Source: Kiritimatiellia bacterium (GTDB lineage Bacteria; Verrucomicrobiota; Kiritimatiellia; RFP12; UBA3636). Taken from it: a stretch of DNA of 5,306 nucleotides. The position numbers and the translations under genes were made by a program. How positions within the stretch are numbered: the stretch's first letter is position 1; each line of letters starts with the position of its first letter. The notes beneath the pieces are model-generated. The model had not been told where the DNA came from, made no database searches, and saw only the letters and a program-made list of their open reading frames with translations. The DNA lies in NCBI GenBank assembly GCA_017413145.1, contig JAFPUX010000558.1, positions 1 to 5,306 on the forward strand. The letters are read 5' to 3'. Below are positions 1 through 4,716 of the stretch, one piece after another.

Positions 1-1089
1 CGTCGCCGACATGTCCACGAATTCGAGGGCCCGGTTGTCCGTGAACGCCGATTCCGAATTGCCGAAGTTGCCGATCTGGCGGACGCTCTTCCCGAGCGTG
101 ACCCCCCGGATGCACTTGGAGCCGTCGAAGGTCTGCGTCAGGCTCGTGACGTCGTCCGGGATGGTGAATGCGTTCGTCAGCACCAGGCAGTCGCGGAAGG
201 TGCTGGACCATTCCTTGGCGCCGCCGCCGCCGGAGACGACGTGGTCCGAAGGCGCCGTGATGCCCGGGAGCGTCACGTTGACGAGCGTCGAACAATTCTG
301 GAAGTGGTTGTTCTGCCCGTAGAAAGTCGCGATGGTGTCTTGGAACACGACGTTGGTGAGCGCCGCGCAACCCGAAAACGTGGCATCCTCCGCGTATCCC
401 TCCGAACGGCCGATGGTCGCCAGCGCAGACCCCTCGGCCGTCCGGAACGACGTGATGGCGCTTTTGGCGAAGTCCCCGGAGATGGCGGTAACGCCGGCGG
501 GCAGCACCACGTCGCCGTAGAGCTTGGGACAGCTGTAGAACGCACGGTGGAGGGCCCCGGACAACCCTGGCGGCAGGAGGTCGTTCACGTCCATTTCGAG
601 CTCGCTGCAACTCTGGAACGCCGACGATCCGATGGTGGCGATGGTGGAGGGAATCGCGACCCGCCGCAGTTTCTTGCAGCCGTTGAACAGGCTCTGCGAC
701 AGGGCCGTGAGTCCCGTCGAGGCGCGCATGTCCGCGTTGGTCAGCGCGGAGCAGTTCTGGAATGCGTTGTTGCCGGTCGCGATCAACTCCGGCCCGGACG
801 TGAACCCGGCAAGGCGGGAATTGCCCTGGAAGCAAGATCCGCCGAGCTTGACGTCATACCCGCCGGCGATGCCGGACGAAAGATCGACATCGCCGGCGAT
901 GTCGGCGTTGGACTTGTTGTCGCCGATGGTCAAGGTCGAACCGCTGGCGGTGACGTTCTTGAGAACGAAGGTTCCGTCGGTGAGCGTCTTCGCAGACGAA
1001 TCGAAGGTCCACGCGGCACGGACGGAAGGAGACAACCCCAACGAGAGCGCAAGGGCGGCGAAGGGGAGCGGGGGGACGATTCGCTTCAT
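1..1089 (-). CDS. Secreted BspA-like leucine-rich-repeat (LRR_5) protein, 3' end outside the window
   Basis: The frame is open from an ATG at 1089 down to base 1 without a stop, giving 363 residues of an incomplete protein. Residues 1-25 look like a Sec signal peptide: MKR, then a hydrophobic stretch (about 4-20), with likely cleavage after SVRA (A25). From about residue 86 onward there are about ten degenerate repeats with the core [A/T/L/H]F-x-x-C-x-x-L, roughly every 23-25 residues where regular (for example 109-116 AFQNCSAL, 134-141, 157-164 AFQSCSEL, 183-190, 237-244, 262-269, 297-304). Some are preceded by IPSTIATIGSSAF-type strands. This is the Treponema pallidum/BspA-type LRR_5 pattern. 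Family members are usually extracellular and are linked to adhesion or binding of host or polymer ligands; no specific ligand can be read here. A glycine run (287-290) interrupts the repeats. Third codon positions use A/T more freely than in the other genes. The C-terminus, which would show any anchor or sorting signal, is not in view. The start fits the promoter immediately upstream. The family call is firm, the role is not. Confidence 0.9.
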   Translation of the reverse strand, partial: MKRIVPPLPFAALALSLGLSPSVRAAWTFDSSAKTLTDGTFVLKNVTASGSTLTIGDNKSNADIAGDVDLSSGIAGGYDVKLGGSCFQGNSRLAGFTSGPELIATGNNAFQNCSALTNADMRASTGLTALSQSLFNGCKKLRRVAIPSTIATIGSSAFQSCSELEMDVNDLLPPGLSGALHRAFYSCPKLYGDVVLPAGVTAISGDFAKSAITSFRTAEGSALATIGRSEGYAEDATFSGCAALTNVVFQDTIATFYGQNNHFQNCSTLVNVTLPGITAPSDHVVSGGGGAKEWSSTFRDCLVLTNAFTIPDDVTSLTQTFDGSKCIRGVTLGKSVRQIGNFGNSESAFTDNRALEFVDMSAT

Positions 1090-1096
1090 GGGGGCG

Positions 1097-1125
1097 AGTA
1101 TACGGCATTTCCCCGCGCGCGGCAA
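1097..1125 (-). promoter_or_regulatory. Candidate sigma-70-type promoter of the LRR gene, possibly leaderless
   Basis: On the minus strand, TTGCCG (1120-1125) is followed after 17 bases by TATACT (1097-1102), then only seven bases (CGCCCCC) before the ATG at 1089. Matches to TTGACA/TATAAT are 4/6 and 5/6 with optimal spacing. A start site about 7 bases after the -10 would fall on or next to the ATG, so the mRNA would have almost no leader. No Shine-Dalgarno sequence is present. The spacer contains GGGGAAA, shared with the aminotransferase promoter. Prediction from sequence only. Confidence 0.55.
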
Positions 1126-1136
1126 GCCCGGGCGCG

Positions 1137-1166
1137 TTGCGCGGCGCCCCCGCTCCATGCTAGAAT
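1137..1166 (+). promoter_or_regulatory. Candidate sigma-70-type promoter of the PHP gene
   Basis: TTGCGC (1137-1142) and TAGAAT (1161-1166) are separated by 18 bases. The -10 matches TATAAT at 5 of 6 positions, and the -35 begins TTGC like the other two candidate promoters in this window. A start near 1173 would give a leader of about 36 nt that opens with the stem-loop at 1175-1196. The -35 lies 11 bp from the -35 of the divergent LRR promoter, so one regulator bound here could affect both genes. Confidence 0.45.
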
Positions 1167-1174
1167 CCCGCCGC

Positions 1175-1196
1175 GACGTCCGCCCGCGCGGACGTC
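1175..1196 (+). promoter_or_regulatory. Perfect 9-bp stem-loop in the PHP gene leader
   Basis: GACGTCCGC (1175-1183) and GCGGACGTC (1188-1196) are exact reverse complements around a CCGC loop (1184-1187). The structure ends 12 nt before the PHP ATG and would start about two bases after the predicted transcription start. It could protect the 5' end of the mRNA, tune translation, or be an operator as DNA, since it contains GACGTC twice. The function is not determined by the sequence. Confidence 0.5.
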
Positions 1197-1208
1197 CGGA
1201 TCCCGACC

Positions 1209-2243
1209 ATGAAAAAACACCTCCTCCCGCCCGACCTGAACTGGTACCGCGCCAACCTGCACTGCCATTCGACCCTCTCCGACGGCTACTGGCCCGCCGC
1301 ACGCCTCCGGACCGAATACAAGAACGCCGGCTACCAGGTTCTCGCGATCTCGGACCACAACGTCCTCGTCGACCACTCCGACCTGAACGACCCGGACTTC
1401 CTGACGCTCACGTCGACCGAGTACGACGTCACCGACTGGGATTCGCGCCTGCCCGTCGCGAACCCGGACGCGAACGCATGGAACTACCGCTTCCACGATA
1501 CGTTCCACCTCAACCTCTTCTCGAAGGTCCCGAATCCCGCCGGCCCGCCCGCGCGCGACACCATCTGGGGCTTCCAGCACAAGTGCTTCGACGGCACGCC
1601 GGAAGAGGCGGAGAAAAAGAAAACCTTCTCGCTCGACGCCGTCAACGAGGTGATCCGCAAGGCCAACGAGGCCGGGTTCCTCGTCCAGTACAACCACCCG
1701 AACTGGTCGCGCAACGTGCAGGAGGACTGGCGCGCGCTGCGCGGCCTCTGGTCGCTCGAGATCCTCAACTACGCCACCGAGTGCCTCACCGGCGGCGAGT
1801 ACTGCCCGATGGTCTACGACGACATGCTCAACCACGTCGGCGCCGGCCTGTTCTGCTCGATGGGCGACGACAACCACAACCGCGACGGCACGACCGCGCA
1901 GTCCTTCGGCGGCTCGACGTTCTTCGGCGCGAAGGAGCTCACCTACGAGGCGATCGTCCGCTCGATGGAGCGCGGCGAGTTCTTCTGCGCGAGCGGCAAG
2001 GTCGACCCGCCGCGCATCCTCGGGCTGTGGGCGGAGGACGGCGTCGTGCACGTGGAGTGCACGCCCGCGTCGTTCGTCATGTTCGTTTGCGACGGCCGCC
2101 GATACTCCCTCTCCCGCCGCGAGGGGCAGACCCACGCGGAGTTTCCGCTCAACCGGGACGACGCCTGGTTCCGCGTCGCCGTGCGCGACGACCGCGGCAA
2201 CACCGCCCACACGCACGCCTATCCGGCGGCGGACTGCCGGTAG
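1209..2243 (+). CDS. PHP-domain metal-dependent phosphoesterase
   Basis: A complete 344-residue protein starting MKKHLL. It carries the PHP (polymerase and histidinol phosphatase) metal-site signature in order: H18 and H20 with D25 (ANLHCHSTLSDG), D49-H50 (AISDH), E71, a possible H100, H163 (YNHPNW, 161-166) and D221/H223 in GDDNH. PHP enzymes use a two- or three-metal centre to hydrolyse phosphoesters; this stand-alone branch has no substrate that can be read from sequence. The core seems to end near residue 260. The remaining 80 residues are strand-rich with the ending RVAVRDDRGNTAHTHAY, like the small beta domain often found after such PHP cores. No signal peptide or membrane segment is seen, so it is probably cytoplasmic. 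Residues 75-140 form a longer insertion than in minimal PHP proteins. The start is supported by a promoter and leader just upstream, and by an A-rich start context (ATGAAAAAACAC) in place of a Shine-Dalgarno. It is divergent from the LRR gene and convergent with the aminotransferase. Stop TAG at 2241-2243. Confidence 0.88.
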   Translation: MKKHLLPPDLNWYRANLHCHSTLSDGYWPAARLRTEYKNAGYQVLAISDHNVLVDHSDLNDPDFLTLTSTEYDVTDWDSRLPVANPDANAWNYRFHDTFHLNLFSKVPNPAGPPARDTIWGFQHKCFDGTPEEAEKKKTFSLDAVNEVIRKANEAGFLVQYNHPNWSRNVQEDWRALRGLWSLEILNYATECLTGGEYCPMVYDDMLNHVGAGLFCSMGDDNHNRDGTTAQSFGGSTFFGAKELTYEAIVRSMERGEFFCASGKVDPPRILGLWAEDGVVHVECTPASFVMFVCDGRRYSLSRREGQTHAEFPLNRDDAWFRVAVRDDRGNTAHTHAYPAADCR

Positions 2244-3669
2244 CGGGAATCCGCGGATTCGCATGGGGCGCGCGCCGCATCTGCGGCGCGCGCCCCATGC
2301 GAATCCCATTTTCGCGGCTTCGCCGCTCGTGAAATACCTGAAAACAGTGGATTCCGACCGTATTTGATTTTCGGGCGGCGAAGCCGCGGGATCCGGACGA
2401 TACGGGGCGGGCGCGCTCGTCGTCGTCGGGGTTCAGCAGCGTGATGCGGAAGCCGTTCAGGTCCGTGTGGAAGCCCGTGAGCGGTGTCACGCACACGCCG
2501 TCCGACGCCATCATGTACTGCACGAAGCGCTTGTCCGGCGCGACGCCCTCGTTGCACTTCTCGACGAACGCCCGCACCGCGGGGTCGGCGATCGGGAGCG
2601 TCTGGCCGGGCTGCAGCACGCCGTCCTCGAACGTGACGGCGTAGTAGAACGCGCCGTGCACCGGGCGCGCGATGACGCCGGGGACGGTGCGGAAGTAGTC
2701 GTAGACCTGGTTCGCGCGCGCCTCGAACATCTTCGAGCGGCGCGCCTTGTGCTCCGGCCAGCGCGGGTCGCCGTAGATGCGCGGCAGCGCCATCTGCGGG
2801 AGCGTGGTGGAGCACACCTCCATCATCTTGCTCTTCACGAGGACGCCGCAGTATTCGGCGAACGCGGGCGACGCCTTGCGGTTGAGCATTTCGATCCAGC
2901 CGCAGCGCGCGCCGGGCCACGGCACGTCCTTGCTCAGGCCGCGCAGCGCGAGGCCGGGCACGTCGTCGCCGAGCACCTGCGAGAGGTGGACCTTCTCGAC
3001 GCCGTTGAAGACGATGTTGCAGTAGATCTCGTCGCAGATCACGAAGAGGCCGTACTTGCGCGCGATGGCGACGATCCCCTCCAGCGTCTTGCGCGGGTAG
3101 ACCGCGCCCGTCGGGTTGTCGGGGTTCACCAGAGCGATCGCGACGACCTGCGGGTTGTAGCGGACCTTGTTCTCGATTTCCTCCAGGTCGGGCAGCCAGC
3201 CCGCGGCGGGGTCCAGGCGGAACTGCAGGTGCGGGTAGTCGCCGCGCTTGCCCTCGTTGGAGGTGTGCGTCGGGTAGGACGGCGACGGCATGAGCACGCG
3301 CGCGTCCTTCTTCATGAGGTCGTAGATCTTGTCGACGCCGTCCGCGATGCCGTTGAGGAAGAGGATGTCGTCCGGTCCGACCTTCGTGCCGCCGGGGCGC
3401 TCGTTCGCCTTGGCGGCGAGGAACTCGCGCGTCGCGAGGACGCCGCGGCTCGGGCAGTAGGCGAAGGACTTCTCGTCGTTGGCGACGAGATCCGCGACGA
3501 TTTCCTTGATCCACGGCGCGACCTTCTCGCCGGCCGCGACGGGGTCGCCGATGTTCTCCCACGTGATGGGGCGGCCCATGCGCTGGAGCGCGTGGCCGAA
3601 ATCCACGATCTCGCGGATCTCGTAGTGGAGGTTCCGGTAGCCTTCGAGGACGATGGGTGGATGCTGCAT
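2149..3669 (-). CDS. PLP-dependent aminotransferase (fold type I, class I/II) with an aberrant C-terminal extension
   Basis: The 506-residue frame starts MQHPPIVLEG at 3669. Residues 1 to about 420 are a full aminotransferase core: N39-I-G-D-P near the N-terminus, cofactor-phosphate loop region 107-120 (GIADGVDKIYDLM), N185 in NPDNPTG, D213 and Y216 in CDEIY for the pyridine ring, K247 in GLSKD as the Schiff-base lysine, R255 in WPGAR for the phosphate, and R408 in GFRITLL for the substrate carboxylate. Such enzymes move amino groups between amino acids and 2-oxo acids in the cytoplasm; the amino-acid substrate cannot be read. Family members normally continue for about 20 residues as a final helix after the GFR strand. 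Here homology-like sequence stops at NPDDDERA (413-420), and the frame reads through the palindromic element and 95 bp antisense to the PHP gene, producing about 80 arginine- and proline-rich residues before a TGA at 2149. The true end is therefore uncertain. It has its own promoter. The catalytic core looks intact; the terminus may be damaged. Confidence 0.85.
   Translation of the reverse strand: MQHPPIVLEGYRNLHYEIREIVDFGHALQRMGRPITWENIGDPVAAGEKVAPWIKEIVADLVANDEKSFAYCPSRGVLATREFLAAKANERPGGTKVGPDDILFLNGIADGVDKIYDLMKKDARVLMPSPSYPTHTSNEGKRGDYPHLQFRLDPAAGWLPDLEEIENKVRYNPQVVAIALVNPDNPTGAVYPRKTLEGIVAIARKYGLFVICDEIYCNIVFNGVEKVHLSQVLGDDVPGLALRGLSKDVPWPGARCGWIEMLNRKASPAFAEYCGVLVKSKMMEVCSTTLPQMALPRIYGDPRWPEHKARRSKMFEARANQVYDYFRTVPGVIARPVHGAFYYAVTFEDGVLQPGQTLPIADPAVRAFVEKCNEGVAPDKRFVQYMMASDGVCVTPLTGFHTDLNGFRITLLNPDDDERARPVSSGSRGFAARKSNTVGIHCFQVFHERRSRENGIRMGRAPQMRRAPHANPRIPATGSPPPDRRACGRCCRGRRARRRGTRRRPG
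2255..2306. repeat. Perfect inverted repeat, 25-bp arms with a 2-nt centre
   Basis: The arms 2255-2279 and 2282-2306 are exact reverse complements around TC (2280-2281); each begins or ends with GGATTC/GAATCC and includes the core GGCGCGCGCC. As RNA it would fold into a very stable hairpin on either strand. It lies 11 nt after the PHP stop and is followed on the plus strand by CATTTTCG, so it could act as a weak intrinsic terminator for the PHP gene. The T-run is only four bases, and none follows on the minus strand. Confidence 0.85.
2308..2387. repeat. Two copies of ATTTTC plus GC-rich mini-hairpin
   Basis: ATTTTC at 2308-2313 leads into GCGGCTTCGCCGC (2314-2326). ATTTTC at 2367-2372, then GG, leads into GCGGCGAAGCCGC (2375-2387). 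Each 13-mer is a 5-bp hairpin with a 3-nt loop, and the two are exact reverse complements of each other, so they can also pair across the 48 bases between them. Neither is followed by a T-run, so they are not good intrinsic terminators. They look like internal repeats of the palindromic element. Confidence 0.6.
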
Positions 3670-3698
3670 GGCGGTCGCCGTTCGGTTGGTTGCGCGCG

Positions 3699-3727
3699 AT
3701 TCTACACTTTCCCCGCGCGCGTTGCAA
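3699..3727 (-). promoter_or_regulatory. Candidate sigma-70-type promoter of the aminotransferase gene
   Basis: On the minus strand, TTGCAA (3722-3727) is followed by a 17-base spacer and TAGAAT (3699-3704), 29 nt before the ATG at 3669. The -35 matches 4/6 and the -10 5/6. It lies in the 72-bp gap after the phosphoesterase stop, so the aminotransferase can be transcribed apart from the upstream pair. The spacer includes the 14-mer CGCGCGCGGGGAAA also found in the LRR promoter. No Shine-Dalgarno precedes the ATG. Confidence 0.6.
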
Positions 3728-3741
3728 TCGCGGCCGGACCG

Positions 3742-4710
3742 CTACGCGCGGAGGAGGCGGACGAGGACGATTTCCGGCGGGCAGTTGAGGCGCAGCGGCG
3801 CGCCGCAGGCGCCGACGCCGGTCGTCGTGTAGCCCTGCGTCGCGCCCTCGGTCCAGCGCCCGCGCCAGACGCGCCGCGGGAAGCGCCAGTGCCGCCACGC
3901 GAGCGTGCGCCCCGAGGGCAGGCACACCTGCCCGCCGTGCACGTGCCCGCACAGCACCAGCGACACGCCCGCCGCCGCGGCCTCCTCGTGGATCGACGGC
4001 GCGTGCGCGAGCAGCACGGCCGGTTCGCCGGGACGTCGCCCGCGGAGCGCGGCCGCGAGGTCGTGCGTCGCGAAGATGTTCGGGTCGTCCACGCCCGCGA
4101 GCAGCAGCCCCGGGCCGGCCGTCGCGCCGGCACGGCGCAGGCGGACCGATTCGTTGAGCAGGATCCGCACGCCGCCGCGCTCCAGCGTCGGCACGTCGCG
4201 CACCGAGTCGTGGTTGCCGAGCACGCCGAAGACCGGCGCCGTGAACGCCCCGCGAAGCGACGCGACGAGCCGCAGCGCCTTCGTGTCGGAGTGGACCGTG
4301 AAGTTGTTGAAGTCGCCCGCCACGGCCGCCGCGTCGTAGCGTCCCGCGACCGAGGAAACCGCCGCGCGGATCGCATCCGGCAGCGCGTGGTCGATGTCGA
4401 GGTGCAGGTCGGAGAGCAGCAGCAGCGTGAAACCGTCCAGCTCCGGCGCCAGGCCCGGCAGGGTGAATGATTCCTCGCGGACGCGGATGTCGAGAAACTC
4501 GCGGTGCGCGCGTCCGTAGAGCCCGGCGAGACGGAAGACGAGGCGCGCCGCCGGACCGGCGTAGCGCATCGGGCACCAGCGGAAGCGGCCGCCGAGATGC
4601 AGTTCGCGGTTGTCCTCTCGCTCGATGCGGCGGTTGAAGAGCGCCGCCCCCATCCGCCGCTTGAGCGCGGCGGCTTCGTCCGACGTGAGGCGGAGGGGCG
4701 TCGCGTCCAT
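3742..4710 (-). CDS. Calcineurin-like metallophosphoesterase, YkuE/YaeI type
   Basis: A complete 322-residue protein. The metal-binding motifs appear in order: D101 and H103 (LLLLSDLHLD), G132-D133 (AGDFNNF), G165-N166-H167-D168 (LGNHD), H236 (LLAHAP), and G255-H256-V257-H258 with GGQ (259-261). GHVHGGQ followed by a GYTTTGVG-like segment (293-300) and a terminal PPEIVLVRL strand is typical of the YkuE/YaeI branch, whose characterised members act at the membrane on phospholipid-type phosphoesters such as UDP-diacylglucosamine (known for YaeI/LpxG relatives). That substrate is not shown here. The GDxxD motif is GDFNN, so its last Asp is Asn136, while the metal-bridging Asp133 is kept. The first 90 residues are charged, with no clear signal peptide or membrane segment. 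The ATG lies six bases after the larC stop, which implies co-transcription and probably translational coupling; no Shine-Dalgarno is seen. Stop TAG at 3742-3744. Confidence 0.88.
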   Translation of the reverse strand: MDATPLRLTSDEAAALKRRMGAALFNRRIEREDNRELHLGGRFRWCPMRYAGPAARLVFRLAGLYGRAHREFLDIRVREESFTLPGLAPELDGFTLLLLSDLHLDIDHALPDAIRAAVSSVAGRYDAAAVAGDFNNFTVHSDTKALRLVASLRGAFTAPVFGVLGNHDSVRDVPTLERGGVRILLNESVRLRRAGATAGPGLLLAGVDDPNIFATHDLAAALRGRRPGEPAVLLAHAPSIHEEAAAAGVSLVLCGHVHGGQVCLPSGRTLAWRHWRFPRRVWRGRWTEGATQGYTTTGVGACGAPLRLNCPPEIVLVRLLRA

Positions 4711-4716
4711 GCGGGT

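Larger units (their letters stand above)
2247..2394. repeat. Palindrome-rich intergenic element between convergent genes
   Basis: This stretch begins four bases after the PHP stop and runs to the point where aminotransferase-like sequence ends. It contains a perfect 14-bp palindrome GAATCCGCGGATTC (2247-2260), a long hairpin (2255-2306), two copies of a GCGGC-NNN-GCCGC mini-hairpin each preceded by ATTTTC, and an AT-richer middle (about 2327-2372). GAATCC or GGATTC recurs at 2247, 2255, 2301 and 2349, with GGATCC at 2389-2394. This layering of inverted repeats resembles non-autonomous palindromic elements such as REP/BIME or MITE-like sequences. No transposase or clear target duplication is seen, so mobility is an inference and the boundaries are approximate. 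Confidence 0.5.

Noticed and set aside
2223..2240. CCGGC/GCCGG inverted repeat at the end of the PHP gene
   Set aside because: A five-base stem with an eight-base loop inside GC-rich coding sequence is expected by chance.
632..2332. A long plus-strand open frame (566 codons) across the LRR antisense and the PHP gene
   Set aside because: It is an Arg/Pro-rich out-of-frame shadow of GC-rich coding sequence, overlapping the well-supported LRR and PHP frames and showing no domain.
2308..2387. The GCGGC-NNN-GCCGC hairpins as Rho-independent terminators
   Set aside because: Neither copy is followed by a T-run on either strand; ATTTT precedes the hairpin on the plus strand instead.
2247..2394. A CRISPR array or tRNA gene in the repeat-rich gap
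   Set aside because: Repeats are inverted and irregularly spaced with no spacer periodicity, and no cloverleaf or T-loop sequence is present.
3725..3744. A terminator after the phosphoesterase stop (GCGG-TCCGG-CCGC)
   Set aside because: Only a four-base stem without a T-run, overlapping the predicted aminotransferase promoter.
2467..4470. A 667-codon plus-strand open frame opposite the aminotransferase and phosphoesterase
   Set aside because: It is composed of Arg/Ala/Val/Asp-rich low-complexity sequence in antisense to two genes with complete catalytic motifs; expected from high GC content.
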